DNA of 64,000 nt from Spirochaetota bacterium (lineage in GTDB: Bacteria > Spirochaetota > Spirochaetia > Treponematales > Treponemataceae). How positions within the stretch are numbered: position 1 is the stretch's first letter; the number at the start of each line of letters is the position of its first letter. The DNA lies in contig JAEWSQ010000005.1 in assembly GCA_023398165.1 (NCBI GenBank), positions 124,001-188,000 of the forward strand, in the 5' to 3' direction. Under the pieces are notes generated by a model. It was given only the letters and a program-made list of their open reading frames with translations, was not told the DNA's origin and did not search any database. Shown here piece by piece: positions 1 to 9,392 of this stretch. The translations under genes and the position numbers were made by a program.

Positions 1-1967
1 ATCTCAGATGAATCAACGATGAGAGATCCCTTTGAAGAAGAAAACGCCGATGCCGTCGGTGCTATTACTGATATATACGATGAAAGACAGCCGATAATTG
101 ATCCGACCGCTGTTACAGCAGATGCATAAGACGAAGTCTGAACAGTTACAGAACTCTCCTTAATGCGGAGCGTGCTGTTATCAGTCTGAAAAAGCGATGC
201 ATTTGAAAATGAAGTATAAATAATATCGACATTATCGAGGTAGAGCGAGGCGTTTTTCACAAGAAAAAGCTTCCGCTGATACACTTGCTCTTCTGTGTTC
301 TGCACTGATGAGGTATTGTCCTGTTCAATAATGCATCCTGATATTGCAACATCGGCATTATCTACAATGAGAGCGCTTTCGGGTGCAAATATAATATGAG
401 CTGTATCTATTCCAATAATATCGCAGTCTTTGGTAAACGTTAACGAAGGTACCTGGTTAAAAGTGCCTGTAATATGAAGCCTTGTATAATTCTTGGTATT
501 AAGAATTTGTACAATATCCTTAAGATCGGTAAACGGGCGGGCCGGACTGCCGTCGCAGACATAATCAGCGGTGACAGAGGAATTAACATAGTAATTATAA
601 CCGTCGACTACTGCCGAAAAGAACTCTGTTTCGCTTTTGTTTCCGGACGCATCCATTGCATATGCACTGAGAGAATAAAATACCGCGCCGCCCGTGTTTT
701 CGTTTAAAATGAATGAGGCATTTTTGTACGGCTTATATTCCAGCTGCTTTTTATTCCCGTTCGACTGCGCAGTTTTTATTTCAAGATCCGAAAAGCCGAA
801 ATTGGAGATCACCGGATCAGAAACCGAGTAATATACCGGTTCACTGCTTTGAATTTTCACGGTAACAGTGTCCCTGGCGTAAAAACTGGGAGAGGAGGAA
901 GTAAACAAAGGTTTTGCAGGAGGCTTTTTATCTATGGAAATAAATGATGAAATAACTCCCTGTCTTATTCCTTTATAATACACGTCAAAGCTCTGTTCTT
1001 TATTGTAGTGTTCACCATAAATACTGTCGGCATACCATGAGGAAGCAGACGAGAAGGCTTTACTATCGGCAGGTTTAAAAGAAAAAGCGGAATTTGACAG
1101 CGAGACTTTCACCGGAGACGAACCGGAAGTCTGCATCACGGTCAGAGCGGGTTTTGCCGGAAGTATGAATGAACGCTTTCTATCATCTGATTCATTATCA
1201 TATTTCCACATAACTTCATGTTCTTTTGTTCTGTCAATTTTAACAGAACCTTCCCCGTACACCCATCCGCCGCCGTCCAGGGAAAAAAGAATTGAGGAAG
1301 CACCCTCTACTGTAAAATCCGTCCAGTTTGAACAGGTTACCGTAAAGGGAAAAGAAACCTGTGAGTCATTCGCAATTCCTGCCGAGCTCTTTTCTGCCTC
1401 AATTTTAAGCATTACTCTATACATGCTTGAGTAATCCTGAATAATGAGAGGTACATACCGTTCAAGAGCATTGGGCACTTCCAGCGACAGAGTTCTGCCG
1501 CTTATATACGGAGTCGATGAATCACCGATGCAGTAGCGTATAGAGGAAGGCAGGGGAAGCGGAGCAGAAGAAGAAAGTTCTATATAAGGATTTTTAACAG
1601 ATCTCGTAAAAAACTCCTCATCCGAGGACTTTACTGTTACAGAATACTCCACCGACTGTTCGGCAGTTGAATTATCTTTTGCAACAGTCACAACCCGCAG
1701 CAGTACCGTTCCTTCCTTTTCGATCAGAACAGGACCGTCATAGGCAAATCCCGAGTAGAGCGGATCATCGCCGGTGAATGAATAGAAAGCAAGGGAATCC
1801 TCGGGCACTTCAAGAATAACACTTTGATAATTCGACCAGATACCGGGAGAAGGGCTGAGAATTGTAGAGGAACGGACAGTTTCTGAACGTGCATCTGCTG
1901 CCGATGAAAAAGCATGGAGAGAAAAATAAACAAAAAGAACTGCACAGAGTATCCGTTTATGTGTCAT
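1..1967 (-). CDS. Secreted beta-helix-type protein, 3' end outside window
   Basis: A frame open from the ATG at 1967 to the window edge encodes at least 655 residues; the C-terminus is missing. The start overlaps the stop of the upstream phosphoribosyltransferase gene (TAATG), so the two are translationally linked. Residues 1-25 form a signal peptide ending near SSAADA. The middle is Ser/Thr-rich beta sequence with a stretch resembling chitobiase C-terminal domains (PVYYSVSDP). From about residue 500 it reads like the entry to a right-handed parallel beta-helix (YYVNSSVTADYVCDGSPARP, then short beta strands), as in DUF1565-type proteins. Probably exported to the periplasm or surface. The substrate is unknown; the function is inferred from fold-like features only. 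Confidence 0.75.
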   Translation of the reverse strand, partial: MTHKRILCAVLFVYFSLHAFSSAADARSETVRSSTILSPSPGIWSNYQSVILEVPEDSLAFYSFTGDDPLYSGFAYDGPVLIEKEGTVLLRVVTVAKDNSTAEQSVEYSVTVKSSDEEFFTRSVKNPYIELSSSAPLPLPSSIRYCIGDSSTPYISGRTLSLEVPNALERYVPLIIQDYSSMYRVMLKIEAEKSSAGIANDSQVSFPFTVTCSNWTDFTVEGASSILFSLDGGGWVYGEGSVKIDRTKEHEVMWKYDNESDDRKRSFILPAKPALTVMQTSGSSPVKVSLSNSAFSFKPADSKAFSSASSWYADSIYGEHYNKEQSFDVYYKGIRQGVISSFISIDKKPPAKPLFTSSSPSFYARDTVTVKIQSSEPVYYSVSDPVISNFGFSDLEIKTAQSNGNKKQLEYKPYKNASFILNENTGGAVFYSLSAYAMDASGNKSETEFFSAVVDGYNYYVNSSVTADYVCDGSPARPFTDLKDIVQILNTKNYTRLHITGTFNQVPSLTFTKDCDIIGIDTAHIIFAPESALIVDNADVAISGCIIEQDNTSSVQNTEEQVYQRKLFLVKNASLYLDNVDIIYTSFSNASLFQTDNSTLRIKESSVTVQTSSYASAVTAVGSIIGCLSSYISVIAPTASAFSSSKGSLIVDSSE

Positions 1968-2578
1968 TACGCCTTCTTTATTATGCTGTTTAAAACATCC
2001 CGAAGTTCCGGATCATCTTTATAGTAGTGCTCTTCGAGCTCCCCGCTGGAAAGACCGACGAGTTCATGACTCAAATAATGAATCCAGCGGTCTTCATCCG
2101 GAGAATTAATTTCAAATTTCCGGCACCAGTAATCAGGCTGAATGGGAAGCTGTTCTTCATGAAAGGTAAAATACTTGTAGTCATGGACAGCAACCTTAAT
2201 GTCGCGCCGGGGAATGCCTTTTTCTAGTAAAATTTCCACAAGGTGGTTTATTGTTTTGCCGGTATCGAAAATATCGTCAACAAGCAGGATTTTATCTCCG
2301 GGGCGCAGATGTTCGGGCGAGTATGTCCAGCCGTCGACCATTACGCGGTCTCTCTGGCGGATATCTGAATATGAACGGGCGACAACAGCCGCATATAATA
2401 CAGGATGAATATCTTTCCGTGCTATTTTAAAATACTCGCTTACAACGTTTGCGACATAGGCGCCGCCCCGCAGCGATACATAAATCACATCCGGAATAAA
2501 ACCGTCAAGATGAATACGGTGAGCCATTTTTAACGAATTATTTCGTATTTTATCGTAGGGTAAAAATTCTTTGAACAT
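1967..2578 (-). CDS. Purine (hypoxanthine/xanthine/guanine-type) phosphoribosyltransferase
   Basis: 203 residues. The PRPP-binding loop ILLVDDIFDTGKT (about residues 97-109) is the class I phosphoribosyltransferase signature, and the N-terminal part has the usual FIPDVIYVSLRGGAYVA strand-loop. It should convert a free purine base plus PRPP to the nucleotide in the cytoplasm (salvage). Its length and the Trp/Tyr-rich C-terminal hood fit hypoxanthine or xanthine-guanine enzymes; the exact base cannot be read from sequence. An AGAGGA ribosome-binding site lies about 6 nt before the ATG. A GGGTA/TACCC inverted repeat lies just upstream (about 2588-2610). It is followed with a 1-nt overlap by the beta-helix gene. 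Confidence 0.85.
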   Translation of the reverse strand: MFKEFLPYDKIRNNSLKMAHRIHLDGFIPDVIYVSLRGGAYVANVVSEYFKIARKDIHPVLYAAVVARSYSDIRQRDRVMVDGWTYSPEHLRPGDKILLVDDIFDTGKTINHLVEILLEKGIPRRDIKVAVHDYKYFTFHEEQLPIQPDYWCRKFEINSPDEDRWIHYLSHELVGLSSGELEEHYYKDDPELRDVLNSIIKKA

Positions 2579-2631
2579 ATAATCCTCTATGGGGTAAATA
2601 ATACCCTATAAAAGCTTTGTGTACAAGTATT

Positions 2632-3276
2632 TTATTCAGTCTGCCCCCGGAGCGCATCAGCAAGTTCCTTCCACACTATCTTATCTTCGCTGCTTAATGA
2701 AGCAAACTGTTCCTGCTTTCCCCATGCTGAGTAATCAATAAAGCGTGCAGTCCTTTCTCTCAGAAGGGTGAATTTCTCCTCCTGGAAACTCGAAATCCAC
2801 CCGGGAATCCTGGCAAGTTTGACCATCAGAGCATAGTGAGGTATACACAGACCGTCCGATTTGGTAAAAAAATTCCGCATCTCTTCATCAGAAGAAGCGT
2901 CATCCTTATGCGATTGAGCAATAAATGTTAAAAATTCTTTTTCTATCCGTTGTTTTTCTTCACAGGCGGGACAAATCTGCTTGTATTTCCGCATTTTTTT
3001 CTTCCGGAAGTCTTCAAGGTAGTCATCGAGCGTTCCCATTCCTAAAATAGCTACCGCAAGACCGTCCCTGTATGATAAAAGTATTTTCGAGTGATCAAGG
3101 CAGAATCCGCCTGCTTCGCGGTATTGGGCTCTGAACGTTCTGTCTGATATATGCTCAAAAAGCATCCCGTCTATGTAGCGCTTTATGCGCTCATTTATCA
3201 GCGTGCATATGGGACATCCGCTCTTTTCACATGCCTTTTGAAGGGCAAAATAATTTACATGTTTTGTTACTGCCAT
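2632..3276 (-). CDS. DUF6062-like conserved protein with two CxxC pairs
   Basis: 214 residues. Two cysteine pairs, GCPIC near residue 20 and CPACEEK near residue 102, plus GGFCLDH and GLCIPHY motifs, suggest a repeated metal- or redox-binding module: each half has a CPxC pair followed some 35-45 residues on by a Cys-x2-His. This matches what I recall of DUF6062 proteins, which have no established function. It lies 8 nt after the Sel1-repeat gene and is probably in the same operon. No signal peptide, so probably cytoplasmic. I do not assign a reaction. Confidence 0.7.
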   Translation of the reverse strand: MAVTKHVNYFALQKACEKSGCPICTLINERIKRYIDGMLFEHISDRTFRAQYREAGGFCLDHSKILLSYRDGLAVAILGMGTLDDYLEDFRKKKMRKYKQICPACEEKQRIEKEFLTFIAQSHKDDASSDEEMRNFFTKSDGLCIPHYALMVKLARIPGWISSFQEEKFTLLRERTARFIDYSAWGKQEQFASLSSEDKIVWKELADALRGQTE

Positions 3277-3284
3277 ACTGTTTC

Positions 3285-5639
3285 CTATTGTATTTTTGAC
3301 TCACATTCCTTAAGACGCTCTTGCGCCCATGACCATGTACCGCTTTTTTCAATCGCCTTAGTATACCATACTATTGCTTTTGAGTATTCTTCCCTTTTTT
3401 CATATGTCAGCGCTAAATTACCCATTGCACTTGAATTACCCTTATCGGCGGCAAAGATGAAGTATTCCTCCGCCTTAACGAGGTCAATTGCAACACCCCT
3501 GCCCTCTAAATACATCATACCGAGCCAAAGACCTGCAGCCTGATCCTTTTGTTCGAAGGCAGTTTCATAGTATTTACGGGCCTTCTCATAATCAATTTCA
3601 AGCCCTTCTCCGCCGTGATAATAGAGATACCCTATATATGAATCAACGTATGTAATACCCCGTTCCTTTGCCAGAAGAAAATATTCCAAAGCCTTTGAAG
3701 AGCTGGCGGTACAAACCTTGCCGTTCTGATACATTAATCCGAGCCTGAAACATGCATTTGCATTTCCCAGTTCAACTGCCTGCACATATAAATCGAATGC
3801 TTTTTTTTCATCAGTCTGTCCAGCCTGCCCGAATTCATAATACCGCCCTAATTTGAAAACTCCTTCAGGGTATTTATTTTGTGCAGATTTTTCCATCCAG
3901 TATAACGCTTTATCAAGATCTTTCTCATAATCTTTACTGCCAAGATAAAGAAGAGATACATTATGCTGAGCTATACTGTTTTCCGCTTCAGCTGCCATCA
4001 AATACCATTTTACAGCTTCTTCACAATTATGCTCTACGCCCAATCCGTAGCTGAAAAAATAGCCCATCTTAAATTGTGCATCAATATCACCCTGTCCGGC
4101 AGCTTCATTATACCTTTGAAAAGCCTTTTCATAATTTTTTTCAGTCCCTATGCCGTTTTCGTAGTATAGACCGGCGCGGTACTGAGCCGTAACAATCCCG
4201 TTTTCAGCAGCTTTTTCATACCAGTATAAAGCCTGCACATAATCCACATTCACAAATAATCCTTTCTCATAAAATGATGCCAATTCTTCCTGTGAACGGG
4301 CATTATTTGCTTGTGCTCCTTTTTGAAAATACGTATAAGCTTTCTCATAATTTATCTCAGTGCCCAGACCTTTCTTAAAGTATCTTCCGCATGTATACAG
4401 TGCATCCGTGTCTCCTTGTGCGGCTGCCTTCTTGTACCAGTCCAATGCCTTCCCGTAGTCCTTCTCAACACCCTCACCATTCGCATAACAGACAGCCAGA
4501 TTGTACATTGCAGTAGTATCGCCGTCATCTGCAGCCTTTGTATAAAAAAAGAATGCCTTCTCAGAGTTTTGTTCTATGCCCATTCCTGTATCATACAAGT
4601 AACCAAGATAAAAATATGAATCGGTATTGCCGTTTTGATATGCAGTATGCAGCCAGTAAAATGCCTTGGTATAGTCCCTTTCGACTGCGTATCCTTTATA
4701 GTAAAAATACCCGAGCTTATACTGAGCATCGGCATTATTCTGCGCAGCGGATTTTTCATACCAGGAGAAAGCTTTGCTGTAATCCTGTTCAACGCCTGTT
4801 CCCTCTTCGTAACAGCGCGCAAGACGCCTTTGCCCGTACGTATCACCCTGCAGCGCCGATTGTTCTATCCAGTAAAAAGCTGTTTTCTCATCCTTTTCGA
4901 CTCCTGCCCCCCTCAAATACATATTCCCGAAATTAGACTGGCCCCGCGAATAGCCGAGGGCTGCAGAAGTTTTATAATATTCGAATGCTTTTTTATTGTC
5001 CTGCGGAACAGAGTTCCCGTATTCATAATGAATCCCTATCTGGCAAAAAGCTTCGGCGCAGTTTTGCGCTGAAGCAAGCGACAGCCAGTACAGCGACTCT
5101 TCATCATCTTCAAGAACTCCTTCCCCGTAATAATAGCACAGCGATAGATTAAACTGCGCAGGGGCGTATCCCCTGGATGCTGATGCAGTGAACCAGTAAA
5201 AAGCCTGTTCTGCATCATACGGGAGCCCCTGAGCCACACTATATCTATAGCCAATAACGTTTTGAGCAGGAGCATATCCTCCTTCGGCCGCCTTCATAAA
5301 CCAGAAAACCGCCTGTTCATCGCTGAGCTCAACTCCATACCCGTGTGCGTACAGGCAGCCCAGGCTGAATTGAGCTTGAACAAGCCCTTCTTGAGCTGCA
5401 TTTTTGTAATAGACGGCAGCCATTTCATAATTCTGCTCTGTACCTTGTGCGAACTCGAAACAGGAGCCAATAAAAAAATTATCCTCTGCGGTCTTACCAT
5501 TTTTCTGAAAAACCGGAAGAAATGCTTCCTCGGGTTTTTGGCTCAGTGAAAAACTGAAATATGTTTTTTCCTCAGCAATATATGCAAATATAGTTGAAAA
5601 CATACACAAAATAACAGTACAAATAACAGCCTTTTTCAC
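3285..5639 (-). CDS. Large exported Sel1-like repeat protein
   Basis: 784 residues starting at a GTG (5639) with AGGGAG upstream. Residues 1-20 are a signal peptide. From about residue 50 to the end the protein is a near-continuous run of roughly 20 Sel1-like repeats of about 36 residues, with core A-Q-x-x-L-G-x-x-Y-x-x-G-x-G-V-x-x-D-x-x-K-A-x-x-W-Y-x-K-A-A. Such solenoids act as protein-binding scaffolds; the partner is unknown. It has its own promoter at 5662-5689 and probably heads an operon running into the DUF6062-like gene. The repeats are protein-level and diverged; I saw no long exact DNA repeats, so recent array expansion is not evident. Confidence 0.9.
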   Translation of the reverse strand: MKKAVICTVILCMFSTIFAYIAEEKTYFSFSLSQKPEEAFLPVFQKNGKTAEDNFFIGSCFEFAQGTEQNYEMAAVYYKNAAQEGLVQAQFSLGCLYAHGYGVELSDEQAVFWFMKAAEGGYAPAQNVIGYRYSVAQGLPYDAEQAFYWFTASASRGYAPAQFNLSLCYYYGEGVLEDDEESLYWLSLASAQNCAEAFCQIGIHYEYGNSVPQDNKKAFEYYKTSAALGYSRGQSNFGNMYLRGAGVEKDEKTAFYWIEQSALQGDTYGQRRLARCYEEGTGVEQDYSKAFSWYEKSAAQNNADAQYKLGYFYYKGYAVERDYTKAFYWLHTAYQNGNTDSYFYLGYLYDTGMGIEQNSEKAFFFYTKAADDGDTTAMYNLAVCYANGEGVEKDYGKALDWYKKAAAQGDTDALYTCGRYFKKGLGTEINYEKAYTYFQKGAQANNARSQEELASFYEKGLFVNVDYVQALYWYEKAAENGIVTAQYRAGLYYENGIGTEKNYEKAFQRYNEAAGQGDIDAQFKMGYFFSYGLGVEHNCEEAVKWYLMAAEAENSIAQHNVSLLYLGSKDYEKDLDKALYWMEKSAQNKYPEGVFKLGRYYEFGQAGQTDEKKAFDLYVQAVELGNANACFRLGLMYQNGKVCTASSSKALEYFLLAKERGITYVDSYIGYLYYHGGEGLEIDYEKARKYYETAFEQKDQAAGLWLGMMYLEGRGVAIDLVKAEEYFIFAADKGNSSAMGNLALTYEKREEYSKAIVWYTKAIEKSGTWSWAQERLKECESKIQ

Positions 5640-5661
5640 AACGAATCTCCCTATTTTGCTG

Positions 5662-5689
5662 ATTATACCATAAAAAACGTGAAAAGCAA
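5662..5689 (-). promoter_or_regulatory. Sigma-70-type promoter of the Sel1-repeat gene
   Basis: On the minus strand TTGCTT (5689-5684), a 16-nt spacer and TATAAT (5667-5662) lie about 23 nt before the GTG start. The -35 overlaps the T-tract end of the upstream terminator, so one gene ends and the next begins within a few bases. Confidence 0.65.
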
Positions 5690-5738
5690 AAAAAAATCCC
5701 CATCCTCCGTCATACGACAGGGAACAGGGATTTTTTTA
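5688..5738 (-). terminator. Intrinsic terminator after the HtrA-type protease gene
   Basis: Minus strand: an A-rich arm ending ATCCC, an interior with GTC-GTAT-GAC pairing, then GGGGAT and a run of nine T. It begins about 16 nt past the protease stop codon. The A and T runs also pair, giving a long stem. Confidence 0.8.
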
Positions 5739-5753
5739 GCGAATAATCCGCGT

Positions 5754-7226
5754 CTACTGGAATTTATACTTAGCGGTCGTCATAGTATGACCTTCAGAGT
5801 ATACATCAAACCAGATTTCTTTCTGTTTAACCGTGTCCAAAGCGCTGTAGAACTCGGCAATATCTGCAACCTTTTTATCGTTTACAGCGGTAATGATGTC
5901 GCCCGATTGCAGTCTCATAGCGGCAGCCGGAGATTTTGCTTCAATGTTTGCCACCACAACCCCGCTGATATCTTTATCAAGTTTCAGCTGTTTTCTGACA
6001 TCATCTGTTACCGGAGAAGCGATAAAACCCGGCCAGAGTTTTGAAGAATTTGATACAAGGCTGCTGTCTCTTTTTTCTATCTTAACCTTAAGAGTGGTTT
6101 CCTTTTTACCGCGGACAACAGTAAATACAGCCTCATCGCCTGCACGAAGGTCTCCAACATCGCGGACAAGCTGATCCACAGTCTTTACCTCTTTTCCATT
6201 AAGGGAAGTAATGTAATCGCCGGCCTGCATCCCGCCCTTTGCTGACGGTGCATCAAGATAAATCATTGCAACAAATGCGCCTTTTGTACCTTCCACTCCG
6301 AGTTCTTTTTTATAGTCATCGGTTATTTCAACGAGCGATACACCCATCCAGCCGTACACAACCTGTCCGCTCGAAATAAAATCGTCAATAGCGCGCTTCA
6401 CGTTGTTTATAGGTATAGAAAATCCTAAGCCCTGTGATCCTCCCGACTGTGATGCAATCCAGGTGTTTATTCCAATAACCTCTCCGTAAATATTAATCAA
6501 CGGTCCTCCGGAATTTCCCTGATTTATGGCAGCATCCGTTTGAATAAAATCACTTATGTTGTTGACGTCGGTACCGGCTCTGCCTGTGGCGCTTACGATT
6601 CCCTGAGTTACTGATGAATAGTAGCCGAGAGGCGTTCCCATTGCAAAACAAATATCGCCGGTGCGCACAGTATCGGAGTCTCCCAAAACAGCTACGGGAA
6701 TATCCTCTTTTGATTCGAAGGAAACAAGAGCAATATCTTTACGGTCATCGCCTCCGACCAGTTTTCCGGTAAATGTTCTTCCGTCATTCAGTTTTATGGA
6801 TATTTCTTTTGCAGAACCCGCAACGTGGTTATTAGTGAGGACGTAATAGGTATTTCCGGTTTTCCTTACAATTACACCGGAACCGAGCCCGCTCTGCTCA
6901 TATTCCTGTTCCTGACCTTCAGTATTCGGCTGACCGAAGAAGAAAAAGGGAAACCCTTCAATTGAATTCGACTGTACAGTACGGGTTTCAACAACATCAA
7001 GTTCTACAACGGAAGGAAGAACCTTGTCCGATATAGAACGGAAAGCTCCCTGTAAGGCTTCTAAAACCGACAGATTTTCTGAAGGGATTACAGAAGCCGG
7101 GGATGTATCTGCAAATGCTGTCTTTGCAGAATTTGCATTACTGCTCGAACACGAAAAAGAAAAAAGTACAAGCACAAGAGCTGTCGTAACAACAGCCGCC
7201 ATTATTCTTTTTGTCCAAGTTTTCAT
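5754..7226 (-). CDS. HtrA/Deg-family serine protease, probable lipoprotein
   Basis: 490 residues, the usual length for DegP/DegQ. The N-terminus has a hydrophobic stretch and a lipobox-like LFSFSC with Cys26, so it is probably a membrane-anchored periplasmic lipoprotein. The chymotrypsin-fold triad is visible: His134 (TNNHVAG), Asp164 (RKDIALV) and Ser239 (INQGNSGGP). Two PDZ domains follow (about 290-385 and 400-485), with GxxxGD motifs. It degrades or chaperones misfolded envelope proteins. A GGAGG ribosome-binding site precedes the ATG and a strong terminator follows it, so it is probably monocistronic. A phenylalanine-rich patch (GFPFFFFGQ) lies in the LA loop region. Confidence 0.95.
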   Translation of the reverse strand: MKTWTKRIMAAVVTTALVLVLFSFSCSSSNANSAKTAFADTSPASVIPSENLSVLEALQGAFRSISDKVLPSVVELDVVETRTVQSNSIEGFPFFFFGQPNTEGQEQEYEQSGLGSGVIVRKTGNTYYVLTNNHVAGSAKEISIKLNDGRTFTGKLVGGDDRKDIALVSFESKEDIPVAVLGDSDTVRTGDICFAMGTPLGYYSSVTQGIVSATGRAGTDVNNISDFIQTDAAINQGNSGGPLINIYGEVIGINTWIASQSGGSQGLGFSIPINNVKRAIDDFISSGQVVYGWMGVSLVEITDDYKKELGVEGTKGAFVAMIYLDAPSAKGGMQAGDYITSLNGKEVKTVDQLVRDVGDLRAGDEAVFTVVRGKKETTLKVKIEKRDSSLVSNSSKLWPGFIASPVTDDVRKQLKLDKDISGVVVANIEAKSPAAAMRLQSGDIITAVNDKKVADIAEFYSALDTVKQKEIWFDVYSEGHTMTTAKYKFQ

Positions 7227-7399
7227 AGTATACCTCCAAAAACTTATCAGAATGTATCATTATACGCAGAACTTTTTACAGTTTCTGTTTGTAATCTAAA
7301 CAAACCAGCTTAAAATAGCCTTAAACTTTCCAAAAAAAAACTACAAAGTACCGTATATCAAAAATGTACTAAATTTTATTCCTGGAGTAAAAGAAAAAA

Positions 7400-8146
7400 T
7401 TATAAAAGAGTTAAAATTTCGGTATGATCGGCAAATACTGCTACGGTATGTTCTTCATGAGCTGATATTTTTCCGTCGGCAGTAACAACAGTCCAGCCGT
7501 CATCAAGGACTTCGACATCTCCTGTTCCAAGGTTTATCATCGGTTCTATGGCAAGCACCATTCCGTTTTGTATACGGGGATTTGCACCGGGGTGAGGTTT
7601 GTTTGGAATTGACGGATCCTCATGAACCTCAAGACCCACTCCATGACCGCAAAAATCGGTCACTATGCCGAAGCCTTCTCTTTCGGCTTCAAAAGCAACC
7701 GCAAGAGAAATATCTCTGATTCTGTTTCCTGCGGTACAGGCGGCAATACCCGCATCAAGACATTTTTTTGTTGTATTCATAAGCCGTTTTGCATCGGAGG
7801 AAACATGCCCTATTGCTATAGTCCGGGTCGCATCGCTTATGTATCCATCCAGATTAATACCTATATCAAGAGAAATTATGTCGCCTTCTTTTATAATTCT
7901 TTTTTTCGAAGGAAGACCGTGAATAACCTCTTCATTTATTGATATACATGCAGATCCGGGGAATCCTTCCTGGTACCATGCAGGCACGCCGCCTGCTTTT
8001 TTAATAAAATCAACACAAATATCGTCAACAGCCTTGGTGCTCATTCCTTCTTTGACTTTGGGAATAAGCTCTTCAAACAGCTGTGCAAGCAGTCTGCATG
8101 ACTTTCTTATTCCTTCAATTTGTTTTTCATTTTTTATCCGTATCAT
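7400..8146 (-). CDS. map: Methionine aminopeptidase, type I
   Basis: 248 residues. It removes the initiator methionine from nascent proteins. The metal ligands are in the expected motifs: SLDIGINLDGYISDATRT (two Asp), CGHGVGLEVHEDP (His), AIEPMI (Glu) and HEEHTVAVF (Glu). The frame stays open further upstream, but that extension would run into the J-domain gene and does not look like Map. The ATG at 8146 (MIRIKNEKQIEGIRKSC) with AAGGAAAGG upstream is the right start. It follows the J-domain gene by 14 nt and probably shares its mRNA. No N-terminal zinc-finger extension is present. Confidence 0.95.
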   Translation of the reverse strand: MIRIKNEKQIEGIRKSCRLLAQLFEELIPKVKEGMSTKAVDDICVDFIKKAGGVPAWYQEGFPGSACISINEEVIHGLPSKKRIIKEGDIISLDIGINLDGYISDATRTIAIGHVSSDAKRLMNTTKKCLDAGIAACTAGNRIRDISLAVAFEAEREGFGIVTDFCGHGVGLEVHEDPSIPNKPHPGANPRIQNGMVLAIEPMINLGTGDVEVLDDGWTVVTADGKISAHEEHTVAVFADHTEILTLL

Positions 8147-8160
8147 TACTAAACCTTTCC

Positions 8161-8967
8161 TTACGCGCTTTCCAAACAGGTTTTTAAGAATTTTGGAATA
8201 TGCAGAGTACTGTCCATCTTCCTGGCCTCTGTCACGCAAATTTGAGCAGTGTGAATATCTCCAAGCCGCAAATAGCATTCAGCCATCTTTAAAAGGAAAA
8301 ATGCATCTTCCTTTTTTCCAAACTGAAGATCGAGTGCTCTTTCATATGCATCGATCGCAAGCTCGTCGGGTATGTATCCTGCAATTCTTCTGCGGAGAAT
8401 ATCCTTTGTGAAAAGCATAACCTCGGGGAAAAAATGTTTGAAATACGCATAGGAGTATTCCATAGTTATTATTTGCTCTAAAAGCATTACAGCGTCATAG
8501 TATTCCTGACGAAGCACTAATTCCTCGGCAAGTATAAAACCGTAATCCATAAAGTCTTCTCTTGTAAACCACTTTGAGAGGGAAAAAGATGCCGATTCTG
8601 TATTTAACTTTTTATATTCCGCAACGGCATCATCCTCGCGCAAATGCATAAGATCGAAAATAACAAGTTTGCATCTGCTTTCTTCATCCATACGCTGGGA
8701 AAGCCATTCACGGTAATTAAAACTGTGCTCGCTTTTTCTGGATGTTGTATACCGGTTATACGCTGCGTAGGATGTATCGAATATAGATCTCTGATGAGCA
8801 TCTGAAAGCAGCTCATACGCCGCCATCAATACATGAAACTCTTCAGCATCATTAGAGGAAGAGGAAAGATCGGGATGCAGCGTTTTTACCTTCGCGCGGA
8901 AAGCGCGCTTGATCTCTGCAGCAGAAGCTTTGGGAGAAACGCCCAGTATTTTATAATAGTCCTGCAC
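8161..8967 (-). CDS. J-domain (DnaJ-like) protein with TPR-like C-terminus
   Basis: 268 residues. Residues 1-65 are a J domain with the essential HPD at 31-33, so it should stimulate an Hsp70 ATPase. The G/F region, zinc finger and client-binding domains of true DnaJ are absent. Instead the rest is helical, with TPR-like pairs near 135-260 (AYERALDLQFGKKEDAFFLL; AECYLRLGDIHTAQ). It is thus a type III co-chaperone, specific partner unknown. Genes on either side (flavodoxin-like protein and map) are spaced 7-14 nt, consistent with cotranscription. Confidence 0.85.
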   Translation of the reverse strand: MQDYYKILGVSPKASAAEIKRAFRAKVKTLHPDLSSSSNDAEEFHVLMAAYELLSDAHQRSIFDTSYAAYNRYTTSRKSEHSFNYREWLSQRMDEESRCKLVIFDLMHLREDDAVAEYKKLNTESASFSLSKWFTREDFMDYGFILAEELVLRQEYYDAVMLLEQIITMEYSYAYFKHFFPEVMLFTKDILRRRIAGYIPDELAIDAYERALDLQFGKKEDAFFLLKMAECYLRLGDIHTAQICVTEARKMDSTLHIPKFLKTCLESA

Positions 8968-8974
8968 CGGTATT

Positions 8975-9385
8975 TCAGCCTATTTTTTTACCGACATATG
9001 CTGCATGATCGGCACTTATAATAACTTCAAAATAATCTATCACCATGCCTTCTCTCTCCATAGCTTTCATCAAAACACTGCAGGTTTTATTCGATGAAAA
9101 ACCGGACTTTACGACAAGAGCAGCGCCCTTCTTACCGTTTATAGTTCCGCTTGCAGAAAGAACCTCTTTAACCTTATCGGGGATTTTTGAGCCGAATAGA
9201 ACCGAAGAAGCCGTAACTAGTGCAACATATTCGTAACCGGTCAGCCGGATATTATATGAATCCTTATAAGCGGAAAAAACATCAACCATATGCCCCTGTG
9301 CAACTGCTGTCTGCTCAAGTTTTTTTAGTATTTCCTTATGCTTTTTATTATCATCCTGCAGAAAATGAACCAATGCAATTCTCAT
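8975..9385 (-). CDS. Small flavodoxin-like protein of unknown function
   Basis: 136 residues with an alternating beta/alpha pattern of flavodoxin type: MRIALVHFL at the start, YEYVALVTASSVLFGSKIP in the middle and GKKGAALVVKSGFSSNKTC later. The usual phosphate-binding T/S-x-T-G-x-T loop is not obvious (strand 1 is followed by QDDNKKH), so FMN binding is doubtful. It sits 7 nt from the universal stress protein gene and 7 nt from the J-domain gene, in one apparent operon. Confidence 0.6.
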   Translation of the reverse strand: MRIALVHFLQDDNKKHKEILKKLEQTAVAQGHMVDVFSAYKDSYNIRLTGYEYVALVTASSVLFGSKIPDKVKEVLSASGTINGKKGAALVVKSGFSSNKTCSVLMKAMEREGMVIDYFEVIISADHAAYVGKKIG

Positions 9386-9392
9386 TATTACC

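Noticed and set aside
474..1434. Plus-strand reading frames of 77-89 codons
   Set aside because: They lie opposite the long minus-strand beta-helix frame, lack ribosome-binding sites and show no protein-like pattern.
3285..5639. Tandem DNA repeat array in the Sel1 gene
   Set aside because: Repeats are conserved at protein level only; no long identical DNA units were seen.
8147..8278. A 44-residue N-terminal extension of methionine aminopeptidase
   Set aside because: It overlaps the J-domain gene and does not resemble Map extensions; the ATG at 8146 has a good ribosome-binding site.
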